DNA of 34,877 nucleotides from positions 1 through 34,877 of the IMG/VR virus record IMGVR_UViG_3300031708_000002. One strand, written 5' to 3'. A program made the position numbers and the translations under genes. The first letter of the stretch is position 1. Every line of letters begins with the position of its first letter. The DNA comes from a virus. This document shows, piece by piece, positions 8,278 to 16,482 of this stretch. The notes beneath the pieces are model-generated. The model was not told the DNA's origin and did not search any database. It worked only from the letters and a program-made list of their open reading frames with translations.

Positions 8278-8927
8278 TGTTTATGGGCCTGATGATTGCC
8301 AACCTGCGGTCGAATTGCCCGGTTTTCGCCGGGCGCGTCGCTGGCGCGGGTGCCTTCAATGAAGGGCTAAAAAACTTCGCCGCCGCGATGCCGCGACCCG
8401 CCGCCTATGTCGTGCCGATCGGCCAGGACAGCGCTGGCAATCAGAGCATGGTCGGGCTGTATCAAATCTTGCAAACCACGATGGCCGTCATTGTCGAGCT
8501 GGACGCGACGGGTGATCGCCGTGGCCAGGATCCCGCGATGGGCTATGACGAGATTCAAACCGGCTTATTTTCCTGCCTGTTGAACTGGAAACCGGTCCCA
8601 TGCGCCGGACCTCGGGGCATGTATACGATCGGCGGGCACTTCCTCGACCTCGATCGCGCCCGCCTGTTCTATCAATGGGAATTCGCGCTTGACGTGACGC
8701 TGAGTGACCAGGATGGCGCGGACCTCGACATCCGCGACCCGGATTGGGCGCCGTTGCGCGATATCGTGGTCAGCCTGCCAGAGCCCACCTTCCGCACCCT
8801 GACCAAGCGAACCGACTGGTACGAATATGCCCTGTGGGACGGTGGCGACAGCCAGTGGGACGATGGCGCCAGCCAGTGGGACGAGACCCTGATACCATGG
8901 GACGATGACAGAACGATGTGGTGCTGA
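8277..8927 (+). CDS. Tail terminator-like protein (Mu gp37-like) with Trp-Asp heptad tail
   Basis: The product has 216 residues. The first 165 match the general pattern of phage tail terminator proteins: an N-terminal helix (L-M-I-A-N-L-R-S-N-C-P), PRPAAYVVPIGQ, a central V-I-V-E-L-D-A strand, YDEIQTGLFSCLLNWKP and F-Y-Q-W-E-F-A-L-D-V. Tail terminators cap the tail tube after it reaches the tape-measure length. The C-terminal 30 residues are unusual: Trp recurs exactly every seven residues at 187, 194, 201, 208 and 215, four of them followed by Asp. The ATG overlaps the previous stop (TGATG). The core function is inferred from order and pattern. Confidence 0.75.
   Translation: MFMGLMIANLRSNCPVFAGRVAGAGAFNEGLKNFAAAMPRPAAYVVPIGQDSAGNQSMVGLYQILQTTMAVIVELDATGDRRGQDPAMGYDEIQTGLFSCLLNWKPVPCAGPRGMYTIGGHFLDLDRARLFYQWEFALDVTLSDQDGADLDIRDPDWAPLRDIVVSLPEPTFRTLTKRTDWYEYALWDGGDSQWDDGASQWDETLIPWDDDRTMWC
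8834..8921 (+). repeat. 21-base tandem repeat encoding a Trp-Asp heptad
   Basis: Units of 21 bases starting with GTGGGACG are repeated in the last part of the tail terminator gene; the first two units are nearly identical and later ones diverge. Each encodes seven residues of the type W-D-x-G-x-S-Q. The repeat ends at the junction with the fibre gene. Confidence 0.75.
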
Positions 8928-11899
8928 GAGTGAACGATATCGACCCTACTGTCCCATCTGGCCCGATCGCCTACACCGCCGACCAACGTGCCAATTGGGA
9001 AGCCACCATTGCGCGCACCGATCGGTTGCAAGCCAGGTTGGACGAGGGGCCGTTTATGCGCCTGGCCGGTGGCCAAATGCGCGGCCCGCTGTTCCTTAAT
9101 GCCGATCCGCTCGACCTCACCGAGGCCGCGACAAAGCGCTACGTCGACGTTTTGATAGGGATTGGCGGCCCCTACATGCCGGACGCGCCCCGCGATGGGT
9201 TCGCCTATGGCCGAAGTAACGGCTTCTGGGGCGAGGTCCTTCCGCTCACCGGTGGCAGGCTCACCGGATCGCTGTTGCTCGCCGCCGATCCGACGCTCGC
9301 CGCTGGCGCCGCGACGAAACGCTACGTCGACGCGCGGGTGTCCGCGATCCCGGAGGCCCCAATCGATGGCGGCGCCTATGGCCGAATTAACGGCTTCTGG
9401 GGCGAGGTCCTTCCGCTCACCGGTTGCAACCTGGGAGGCCCGCTGGTACTGGCCACCGAACCCACCTCGCCGAACGAGGCGGTGACGAAAGGCTACGTCG
9501 ACGCGCGGGTGTCAAATCTGCCCGAGGCGCCGATCGATACCGCGTTCTATGGCCGCGCCAACGAGGCTTGGAAGCCGGTGCTCGGATTGGCCGGGGGCAG
9601 AATGATCGGCCCGCTGATACTGGCCGCCGATCCTGCCAATGCGCCCGAGGCCGCGACCAAGCGCTACGTCGACGCCCAATTCAGCGCAGGCGGTTTTCCC
9701 GACGCCCCGGTTGATGGCGTGCTGTATGGCCGTCAGGACGCCGCCTGGGCTGCGGTGCCGCCGCCTGGCACGGGTGGCGGTGGCATTCCCGACGCGCCCG
9801 CTGATGGCGTCCTATACGGCCGTCAGGACGCCGCCTGGACCGCGGTCCCACCGCCTGGCACGGGTGGCGGTGGCATTCCCGACGCGCCCGCTGATGGCGT
9901 CCTATACGGCCGTCAGGACGCCGCCTGGGCGCCGATCCCGCCTGGCGGCTTTGTCGAGCCGATCGGCCCCGGCACCTTTGGACGATTGCAGACCGGGACG
10001 TGGGCACGCACGGTCGTTGTCGAAGGCGATGTCATGACCGGCCCGCTGCAGGTGCCTGATGGCATCCCGGCTCGGGTTTCGCTGGCGGTGGGCGAACCTA
10101 CGACCGGATTCTACCGCTCGCCCGCGCAAGGTCTGATCGCCACGCATGAAGGCACCGGCGTGATGCTGTTCAATCGCGGCGGTTCGATGCTGGTGACCGA
10201 CCTCAGTATGCAGGGGCGCCGGATTACCGGTCTGAGCGAGCCGACCGATCCGGGCGACGCCGCCAGCAAGGAATATGTCGATTCGCAGGGCGCCGACCTG
10301 CCGACGCTCGACGCGCGCTATGTGCGCATGATCGGCGATACGATGACCGGGCCGCTGCAGGTGCCTGACGGCATGCCGAACGTCGTTTCGCTGGCGGTGG
10401 GCGAACCTACGACCGGATTCTACCGCTCGCCCGCGCAAGGTCTGATCGCCACGCATGAAAATGTCGGGGTGATGCTGTTCGGTCGCGCCGGCTCAATCCT
10501 GGCGACTGACCTCAGTATGGCGGGCCGTCGCATCACCAATCTGGACGCGCCGACCGATCCGGGCGATGCCGCCAGCAAGGGCTACGTTGACGCCCAGGGC
10601 GCCGACCTGCCGACGCTTGACGCGCGCTATGTGCGCATGATCGGCGATACGATGACCGGTCTCCTGACCTTCCAGGGCCAAAGTCTGGGCATTCTCTGGG
10701 ACCAAGGGGCGACGATCTATCACGGGCCGAATGGCTTGGTTATTCGTCGCGACGCCGCCGACAACCCCGTGACGATCGAAGGTAGTGGCGGTCTGCCGTC
10801 AACCCGTTTCCCGATCCTCACGACGGACACGGGCGTGCGGAAAACGGGCGACACGATGTCCGGGCCGCTGAACGTGCCTGACGGCACCGTCACGGTTCCC
10901 GGTTTGGGATTGGGCGCGGCTGACGGCACGGGACTATCCCGATCACTCTCAGCGATCCTACTGTGCGTGCAAGGCGCCCCATTGGTCGCATTCTCGGCCG
11001 GCGCAATACCGGCGGTGCAATTCTATCAGCCGCTGTTCGTGCTCAACAATCGCATCCAGCAGATCGGCGACGCGACCGCTGCGGGTGATGCGCTGAACCT
11101 GCGCACTGGTGATGCGCGCTATCTGCAATTGGCGACCGGTGGTTCGGTGCGAGGCGATATACAGCTTATTGCCGCGTCCGGTATCGATGGCGAGATCGGC
11201 ATTGACCTCGGTGGCCGGTTCGCCCGCATCTACTGGGGTAACGGCATCGTGCTGCGCCGTGGCGGTGGCGGCGAAAGTGCCTTTATCGAAAACAATAACG
11301 GATCAAACCGCAGCGAGATCATTACACAACAACTCGGCGACACACGCTATTTGCAACTCGCGGGCGGCGGCATCGTAGCTGGTCCTGTGCAGATTCTGAC
11401 CACGCCGGTCATCGGCAATGACGCCGCGAACAAGACTTATGTCGATCAGGCCGTGGCCGCGGCCGTTGCGCCAACTGCGTTCCGCACCTTTGCTTTCACG
11501 CCGAACGACTTTACCATTGCGGCGCCGAGCGCAGCAACGCCGTTCCTTGATGTCAACGTCACTTTGCCCGGCGGGCCGCGCAATATCCTGATCAGCATCG
11601 ACCCGGTGTTCGCGTCCAATGATCCGCAAGGCACGATGTGGGAGTTGTTCTATTCGACCGACCTAATAGCGCTCGAAAGCTCAGTCGTGGCCTACAAAAT
11701 CACCAACAATACCGCCGCTTTCTTCCGCTCATCGGCAAAGCTCGCCGCCGCTGTCGATGCCTCGGCCGGTAGCGTCCGCGTCATCCTGCGCGTGCGGTGC
11801 ACGACACTCGGCAGCCCGCTGATTCAGGTCGGCAACGGCGGCACGCTCGCGCCGACGATGCGGACCTTTGTCACCGTCCAGGACCTGGGACCCGTCTAA
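8918..11899 (+). CDS. Large modular tail fibre, placed between tail terminator and sheath genes
   Basis: This 993-residue protein is a chain of modules. The N-terminal half repeats a unit of the form LTGGxLTGxLxLAADPxxxxxAATKRYVD followed by PDAPxDGxxYGRxxxxW, a pattern found in phage tail fibres. Residues about 258-340 contain three 30-residue copies around PDAPADGVLYGRQDAAW joined by PPPGTGGGG linkers. Two near-identical 103-residue modules follow (about 370-576). The last 130 residues have no repeats and may be the receptor-binding domain. The start is GTG 8918, overlapping the previous gene by 10 bases; GTG 8930 is also possible. It is 5' of the sheath, far from the usual fibre position beside the baseplate genes. 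Two other fibre-like genes follow in the window. Confidence 0.85.
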   Translation: MVLRVNDIDPTVPSGPIAYTADQRANWEATIARTDRLQARLDEGPFMRLAGGQMRGPLFLNADPLDLTEAATKRYVDVLIGIGGPYMPDAPRDGFAYGRSNGFWGEVLPLTGGRLTGSLLLAADPTLAAGAATKRYVDARVSAIPEAPIDGGAYGRINGFWGEVLPLTGCNLGGPLVLATEPTSPNEAVTKGYVDARVSNLPEAPIDTAFYGRANEAWKPVLGLAGGRMIGPLILAADPANAPEAATKRYVDAQFSAGGFPDAPVDGVLYGRQDAAWAAVPPPGTGGGGIPDAPADGVLYGRQDAAWTAVPPPGTGGGGIPDAPADGVLYGRQDAAWAPIPPGGFVEPIGPGTFGRLQTGTWARTVVVEGDVMTGPLQVPDGIPARVSLAVGEPTTGFYRSPAQGLIATHEGTGVMLFNRGGSMLVTDLSMQGRRITGLSEPTDPGDAASKEYVDSQGADLPTLDARYVRMIGDTMTGPLQVPDGMPNVVSLAVGEPTTGFYRSPAQGLIATHENVGVMLFGRAGSILATDLSMAGRRITNLDAPTDPGDAASKGYVDAQGADLPTLDARYVRMIGDTMTGLLTFQGQSLGILWDQGATIYHGPNGLVIRRDAADNPVTIEGSGGLPSTRFPILTTDTGVRKTGDTMSGPLNVPDGTVTVPGLGLGAADGTGLSRSLSAILLCVQGAPLVAFSAGAIPAVQFYQPLFVLNNRIQQIGDATAAGDALNLRTGDARYLQLATGGSVRGDIQLIAASGIDGEIGIDLGGRFARIYWGNGIVLRRGGGGESAFIENNNGSNRSEIITQQLGDTRYLQLAGGGIVAGPVQILTTPVIGNDAANKTYVDQAVAAAVAPTAFRTFAFTPNDFTIAAPSAATPFLDVNVTLPGGPRNILISIDPVFASNDPQGTMWELFYSTDLIALESSVVAYKITNNTAAFFRSSAKLAAAVDASAGSVRVILRVRCTTLGSPLIQVGNGGTLAPTMRTFVTVQDLGPV
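9691..9930 (+). repeat. 90-base tandem repeat in fibre 1
   Basis: Three copies of a 90-base unit are present, beginning near 9694, 9784 and 9874. Copies 2 and 3 are nearly identical at DNA level over about 80 bases; copy 1 differs at scattered third positions. Each encodes 30 residues with PDAPxDGVLYGRQDAAW plus a Pro/Gly linker. Copy number is likely to vary by slippage or recombination. Confidence 0.85.
10027..10644 (+). repeat. 309-base tandem duplication in fibre 1
   Basis: Two 309-base copies (10027-10335 and 10336-10644) encode a 103-residue module running from a MTGPLQVPDG segment to DARYVRMIGD. Stretches of 75 bases (10076-10150 versus 10385-10459) are identical between copies, so the duplication is recent or kept uniform by recombination. 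Confidence 0.88.
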
Positions 11900-11924
11900 T
11901 GCAATCGTTACTGGAGTAGCAACC

Positions 11925-12119
11925 ATGATGGTCAAGCCCGCCGAAGGCCGCGCCGTGCGCGACCCTAACACCAAGGAACTGCTGCCGCGCGAGGGGCGCA
12001 ACGTGCCCAACGATATGTTTTGGCGGCGCCGCTTGCGCGACGGCGACGTGGTGATGGTCCAGGACGAGGCGCCCGCGCCCGGCTCGCCCGTGCAATTGCC
12101 CAAGGCGAAAGGAGCCTGA
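11925..12119 (+). CDS. DUF2635 protein (Mu gp38-like)
   Basis: A 64-residue protein from the ATG at 11925, which has GGAG nine bases before it. The N-terminal MMVKPAEGRAVRDPNT and the LPREGRNVP motif are typical of DUF2635, a small protein coded just before the tail sheath in Mu-like phages. Its role is not established. A longer frame from 11868 would start inside the fibre gene. The gene lies 3 bases before the sheath gene, the same order as in Mu. Confidence 0.88.
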   Translation: MMVKPAEGRAVRDPNTKELLPREGRNVPNDMFWRRRLRDGDVVMVQDEAPAPGSPVQLPKAKGA

Positions 12120-12122
12120 GCT

Positions 12123-13601
12123 ATGTCTGGGTCAATCAACTTTACCTATTACCCGACCTCCAACCGGGTGCCCGGCGTCTATGTAGAAATGGACCCCTCG
12201 CAAGCCAACACCGCGACCGAGCTGCAACGCTCGCTACTGATCGGCCAGACATTGGCCTCCGGTTCCGCTGTGGCCGATATTCCCGTCATCGTCCAATCAC
12301 TTGCCCAGGTGGTCGACCTGTGCGGCGCCGGATCGATGCTGGCGGCGATGGCCGCGCGATACCTGACGATTGACCAGTTCGGCCCGCTTTACATCCTGCC
12401 GCTTAAGGACAACACCGCCGCCGTCGCCGCAGTGTCCACTCTGACCGTGACCGGAGCCGCCACCGCCTCGGGGACGATCAACCTGTATATCGCTGGCACG
12501 CTGGTGCAGGCCGCGGTCTATGTCGGCGACACCCCGACCGCTGTGGCCGCCGCTCTTACAGCCGCGATCACAGCGAATGCCAACCTGCCATGCGCCGCCG
12601 CCGCCGCCGCCGGTGTCATCACCCTGACCGCCAAGAATAAGGGCCTGGCAGCCAACGACATCGATCTGACCTTGAACTATCTGGGTCCGATGGGTGGCGA
12701 ATATCCGGTGCCTGGCGTCGGCATCACCATTGTGAAGTTTGCCGGTGGCACCGCCAACCCGCTGTTGGTCGACGCCCTCGGCAATCTGCTAGATACCACC
12801 TTTGACTTTATCGGCATGCCGTATAACGACACCGCCTCGCTGAATGCGATGGAGGAATTCCTTTCCGACGCCATCGGCCGCTGGGCGTGGAATGAGGCGC
12901 TGTATGGCGGGGCGTTCTGTGCCTATCGCGGAACGCTTGGCCAATCGATCGCATTCGGTGAAACCCGCAATGACCAACATATGTCGGTGATGCCGTTCCA
13001 AGGCAGTCCCGACGCGGTGTGGATTTGGGCCGCCGAAGTCACCGCCTGGTGCGCGGCCAGCCTACGCGTTGACCCTGGCTTGCCGCTGCAATACATCACT
13101 ACCACGCTAAAGGCGCCGCAGATTGCCGACCGCTGGTCGCTCGGCGAGCGGAATACGCTGCTGTATTCTGGCCTGTCATCGTTCCGCGTTGGCGACGATA
13201 ACTCGGTCATCATGGAACGCATGGCGACCACCTATCAAAAGAACGCCGCCGGGGCCACCGACAATTCATATCTTGACGTTGAAACAATGTATGGGCTGAT
13301 GTTCGTGGCGCGCGACCTGACCAACTACCTACTGACCCGCTACGCGCGCAAGAAGCTCGTTTCGGATACGACGGTGATCCTGGCAGGCTCGAATTGTGTC
13401 ACCGCGCCGCTGATCCGCGCCTCGATCATCAGCGAATACCGCGTGCTCGAGGCAGACGGCTACGTGCAAAATAGCGCGACCTTCGCCAAGAACCTGGTGG
13501 TGCAGAATGCCGGCAGTGGACTGGTGAAGGTGCTGGCGCCGGTGGATCTGGTGAACCAGCTTCGACAAATCGCGATCCTGTTGCAGTTCCGCAAGAGCTA
13601 A
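12123..13601 (+). CDS. Contractile tail sheath protein (Mu gpL-like)
   Basis: The 492-residue product shows that the tail is contractile. It opens with the sheath motif NRVPGVYVEMDPSQAN, then the RSLLIGQ strand. A middle domain carries repeats of T-V-T-G-x-A-x-x-x-G-T-I-N-L-Y-I and A-x-V-Y-V-G-D-T-P, as in Mu-type sheaths. The C-terminal part (P-L-Q-Y-I-T-T-T-L-K-A-P and NTLLYSGLSSFRV) is the conserved sheath core. The sheath polymerises around the tube and shortens to drive the tube through the envelope. AAGGAG precedes the ATG. Confidence 0.95.
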   Translation: MSGSINFTYYPTSNRVPGVYVEMDPSQANTATELQRSLLIGQTLASGSAVADIPVIVQSLAQVVDLCGAGSMLAAMAARYLTIDQFGPLYILPLKDNTAAVAAVSTLTVTGAATASGTINLYIAGTLVQAAVYVGDTPTAVAAALTAAITANANLPCAAAAAAGVITLTAKNKGLAANDIDLTLNYLGPMGGEYPVPGVGITIVKFAGGTANPLLVDALGNLLDTTFDFIGMPYNDTASLNAMEEFLSDAIGRWAWNEALYGGAFCAYRGTLGQSIAFGETRNDQHMSVMPFQGSPDAVWIWAAEVTAWCAASLRVDPGLPLQYITTTLKAPQIADRWSLGERNTLLYSGLSSFRVGDDNSVIMERMATTYQKNAAGATDNSYLDVETMYGLMFVARDLTNYLLTRYARKKLVSDTTVILAGSNCVTAPLIRASIISEYRVLEADGYVQNSATFAKNLVVQNAGSGLVKVLAPVDLVNQLRQIAILLQFRKS

Positions 13602-13616
13602 GGAAGGAGTAAGGCA

Positions 13617-13982
13617 ATGGCGAATTGCACCCCGCTTGCCGGCGTGACCGGCATCACGATCGACGGCAACGCTTATATGCTGGTGAGCGACCTCACCTGG
13701 TCGCCGACCAAATGGAAACGGGAAACCTTGCTTGGCCTCGACAGCGTGCACGGGTTCTCAGAAGTGCCCGCGCAAGGCTTCGTAGAGGGCATGCTCCGCG
13801 ATAGCGGCGACATCACCGTGGGCGACTTCAACCTGATGCGCTGCGTTGAAGTGCTGGTGTCCCTGGCCAACGGCAAGATTGTCGGCGGCGCCAACATGTG
13901 GTGCGTGTCCGCGCTCGAAGTGAAGGCCGCTGAAGGCACCTTCCAGGTGCGTTTTGACGGTGTGTCGGTGGACGAAAACTGA
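13617..13982 (+). CDS. Tail tube protein (Mu gpM-like)
   Basis: At 121 residues this matches the Mu-type tail tube family in size and pattern: an N-terminal G-I-T-I-D-G-N-A-Y segment, W-S-P-T-K-W-K-R-E-T-L-L-G-L-D (the conserved R-E-x-L-x-G-x-D/H region), GFSEVPAQGFVEG, and a D-I-T-V-G-D-F strand. Tube subunits stack as hexamers inside the sheath. A GGAAGGAGTAAG ribosome site precedes the ATG. The stop TGA overlaps the ATG of the next gene by one base. Confidence 0.93.
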   Translation: MANCTPLAGVTGITIDGNAYMLVSDLTWSPTKWKRETLLGLDSVHGFSEVPAQGFVEGMLRDSGDITVGDFNLMRCVEVLVSLANGKIVGGANMWCVSALEVKAAEGTFQVRFDGVSVDEN

Positions 13983-14377
13983 TGGCCGACCCCAAGCACG
14001 CCAACGGCGCCGATGCCGGACTAGATGCAACGATGACGATCCGCCTCGACCCGCCGGTGGTGACCGGAGGCGCGACGCATGATGAATTGATCCTCCGCGA
14101 ACCGAGTTCCGGGGCAATGCGCGACGCTGAAAAGGAGCTTGGCATCGGTCCGCCTGGCTCATCTTCGATCGCGCAAATGTCCGCCTATAAAATCGCCGTG
14201 GTGGCGGCTGGCGCCCGCGTCAACCGCGCGGTGATCGAACGCGCGCGCAATAGCGAGGTCAACGCAGCCTACGATTTTTTGGCAAAACTATTAGAGCTTG
14301 GCCGAGTAACTGGCCCGAACTTGTCGCCGACCTTGCCCGGTTCTGGGGATGGGGACCAGCCGATGCCTGGGGCCTGA
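13982..14377 (+). CDS. Tail assembly chaperone, unshifted product (Mu gp41-like)
   Basis: The zero-frame product has 131 residues. The segment MTIRLDPPVVTGGATHDELILREPSSGAMRD matches Mu gp41-type tail assembly proteins, and the remainder is helical. Such chaperones bind the tape measure and recruit tube subunits. After codon 98 the frame passes through a TTTTTTG slippery site; the zero-frame extension beyond it (LGRVTGPNLSPTLPGSG...) is short and looks non-conserved, as expected when the useful extension lies in the -1 frame. The longer shifted product is listed separately. Confidence 0.88.
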   Translation: MADPKHANGADAGLDATMTIRLDPPVVTGGATHDELILREPSSGAMRDAEKELGIGPPGSSSIAQMSAYKIAVVAAGARVNRAVIERARNSEVNAAYDFLAKLLELGRVTGPNLSPTLPGSGDGDQPMPGA

Positions 14378-14454
14378 CCGGAACCGAGTTGGTGTGGTGG
14401 GCCAGGCAATCCGATCGCATCGCCGCGCGAGAAGCTGAGGCAAGGCGCCAATAG
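13982..14454 (+). CDS. Tail assembly chaperone, -1 frameshift product with GpE-like tail
   Basis: Slipping back one base at 14275-14281 makes a 157-residue protein: 100 residues of the gp41-like chaperone followed by 57 residues read in the -1 frame. The extension contains WPELVADLARFWGWGP, then LTGTELVWWARQSDR, the pattern of P2 GpE-family tail proteins (D-x-A-x-x-F-x-W-x-P ... L-x-x-x-E-L-x-x-W). Its stop (TAG 14452-14454) is directly followed by the tape measure ATG at 14455, so it fills the gap exactly. Lambda G-GT, P2 E-E' and Mu gp41/42 use the same arrangement at this map position. The shifted protein is expected at low level and would bind the tape measure. Confidence 0.88.
14275..14281 (+). 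other. Programmed -1 frameshift site T TTT TTG
   Basis: The heptamer is in the correct phase: codons read GAT TTT TTG in the zero frame, and TTT TTT after slipping. This is the same T6G type reported for the P2 E/E' tail chaperone. A 57-codon open frame follows in -1. No strong downstream hairpin was recognised by eye. Confidence 0.88.
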
Positions 14455-16482
14455 ATGGCCGGCTATTCCGTCACATATTCCGTTGTCGACCAGGCGACGG
14501 CGCAAATCGACGCCATCAACCGGCGCATCGTGCAAATGCGCGCGCCGTTGGAACGCCAGGCGAAAAGCCTGCAAAAGTTCGTCGACGTGTCGGGCCTCAA
14601 GAATGTCGCCACCGGGTTCGGCGAGATTGGCAAGCAGGCGTTCGGTGCGTTTTCGGAAATGTCCAAAATGGTGCCCGTCCTTGGCACCATCGGCAGCGCG
14701 ACCACCGTTGCTGGGCTGGTCAAGATGGCAACCGCGTTTGCCAGCATGTCGCGCGAGCTGGTGCAGAACGCCGACCGGATCGGCGTGACCTCGCAAAAGC
14801 TGCAAGAACTCGAAACCATGATGCGGCTGACCGGCGGGTCCGCCGCCGACATGGACTCGACCCTGCAAAGCCTGACCACCATTTCGCGCAACGCCGCGCT
14901 TGGCCTCGACCAAAACGCCCGCGCCGCGTTCAACCGGCTGAACATCCAATTGCGCGACGCCAACGGCCAGTTCCGCTCGGCCGCCGACCTGTTGCCCGAA
15001 CTGATGACCAAAATCGGCCAGCTTAAGGACCCCACCGACCGCGCGCGCGTGGCCGCCGCCACGCTGGGGGACGCGCAAAACAAGGTCTACGAGTCGTTTA
15101 TTCACTCGTCTAAATCGTGGTCCGAATGGCAAACCGAGGCGGCCGGATATCCCAAGCTGACCGACCAACAAACCGCCGCCTATCAACGTTTCAGCGAGTC
15201 GATTGGCAGACTCACGCAAGGCTTTTCGTCGCTCGGCGAGCAAGTGGGCGTGACGATCGCGACCGCCCTAACGCCGCTTGTCAACTGGGCGGGCGACTGG
15301 GTGAAAGTGCACACCCCCGCCATTGCTGGCGGCATCGATACGCTGATCACCAAACACCAGGACCTGGCAGCGGCGGGCGCTGCGGTGCTGTCATTCTTTT
15401 CCCTCAAGTTTGCCGCTGGCCTGATCGGCGCCGTCGGCCGCATCGCCTCATCGTTCGGCCTGGTCGGCACCGGAACGCTCGGCGCTGGCGGCGCTGGATT
15501 GCTGGGCGCGCTCGGTTCCGTGCTCGCGCTGATCACCGCCGCCGTTGCTGCGAACAAAGCGTTGCAGGCGGTGACGCCCACCGTGGAAAACCTGTTGTGG
15601 GGCAAGGACACGTCCAAGGACGTTGAACGCCTGGCGCAAGCCAGCCACCAACGATTGACGGGCCTCGGCGTGCCTGAATGGATGACGAACATCCTGGCGC
15701 CGACCACCGGCGAACCGACCGGGCCACCGCCTGGCGCGGCGCCTGGCCTGGCCACCGGCCCGCGCGTCAACGCCCTGCCCACGCCCTCGACCTCCCCATT
15801 GCCCGCACCGATGCGGACTCCTGGCTTCTATCAATTGCCCGAGCCGACGCCCTCGGCCAAAATGCAAAGCGAACGCGCGAAACAGGCTTACGATTTTTTC
15901 CGGTCGCGCGGCTGGTCCGACGCCGCCGCTACGGGTCTCGTTGCCCGTCAACAACGTGAAAGCAATTTCAACCCGACCCTGCCGGGCGACGCTGGCCAGG
16001 CATACGGGGCTATGCAATGGCACCCCGACCGCCAGGCGAATTTTAAGCAGGTGTTCGGTCACGACATCCGGCAATCGACCTATCAGGAGCAATTGGAATT
16101 CCAGGACTGGGAGTTGCGCAACACTGAGAAGCGTTCGGGCGCCCTACTCGCCAATCCCAACCTGACCCCGGCGCAAGCGGGCGACATCGTGTCGCGCGAT
16201 TATATCCGACCTTTCGACAAGGAGGGCGAGGCGCAAAAGACCGGCGCGCTGGCTAGCCAGTACTCGAGTCAATACGCCGCCGCCGCCCCTCCCGTGGCCG
16301 CTGGGGCGCCCGTGCAAACCGCCGCTGCAGGTGCACCTGGCGCACCTGGCGCCGCTGGCAAGGTTGCGGTGTCGATCACTCACGTAAACCCACCGCCTAA
16401 CACTGCCATCACCGCGACGGGATCGGGCGCCGTTGATGTCGAGCCGCCGCGCACCGAACGCCAACAACTGGCCGCCGCATGA
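14455..16482 (+). CDS. Tape measure protein with C-terminal tail lysozyme domain
   Basis: This 675-residue protein sets tail length. Residues 1-290 are helical with few aromatic residues. Hydrophobic stretches at about 310-375 (VLSFFSLKFAAGLIGAVG and GAGGAGLLGALGSVLALITAAVAA) are typical of tape measures and could insert into the inner membrane. Residues 415-460 are Pro-rich. Residues 468-610 form a phage tail lysozyme domain: AYDFFRSRGWSDAAATGLV, then RESNFNP with predicted catalytic Glu502, and GQAYGAMQWHPDR. This would open peptidoglycan during injection. A collagen-like GAPGAPGAAG run follows. At roughly 0.15 nm per residue the protein fits a tail of about 100 nm or less. The start follows the shifted chaperone stop directly. 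Confidence 0.93.
   Translation: MAGYSVTYSVVDQATAQIDAINRRIVQMRAPLERQAKSLQKFVDVSGLKNVATGFGEIGKQAFGAFSEMSKMVPVLGTIGSATTVAGLVKMATAFASMSRELVQNADRIGVTSQKLQELETMMRLTGGSAADMDSTLQSLTTISRNAALGLDQNARAAFNRLNIQLRDANGQFRSAADLLPELMTKIGQLKDPTDRARVAAATLGDAQNKVYESFIHSSKSWSEWQTEAAGYPKLTDQQTAAYQRFSESIGRLTQGFSSLGEQVGVTIATALTPLVNWAGDWVKVHTPAIAGGIDTLITKHQDLAAAGAAVLSFFSLKFAAGLIGAVGRIASSFGLVGTGTLGAGGAGLLGALGSVLALITAAVAANKALQAVTPTVENLLWGKDTSKDVERLAQASHQRLTGLGVPEWMTNILAPTTGEPTGPPPGAAPGLATGPRVNALPTPSTSPLPAPMRTPGFYQLPEPTPSAKMQSERAKQAYDFFRSRGWSDAAATGLVARQQRESNFNPTLPGDAGQAYGAMQWHPDRQANFKQVFGHDIRQSTYQEQLEFQDWELRNTEKRSGALLANPNLTPAQAGDIVSRDYIRPFDKEGEAQKTGALASQYSSQYAAAAPPVAAGAPVQTAAAGAPGAPGAAGKVAVSITHVNPPPNTAITATGSGAVDVEPPRTERQQLAAA

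Noticed and set aside
9691-10644. Possible CRISPR array because of regular repeats
   Set aside because: Repeats are in-frame protein modules of 90 and 309 bases without short spacers.
14269-15243. Long minus-strand open frame (324 codons) opposite the tape measure
   Set aside because: It is antisense to well-supported coding sequence; long opposite frames are common in high-GC DNA.
16320-16365. Collagen-like GAPGAPGAAG run in the tape measure as a separate collagen gene
   Set aside because: Too short and within the tape measure C-terminus; best seen as a linker.
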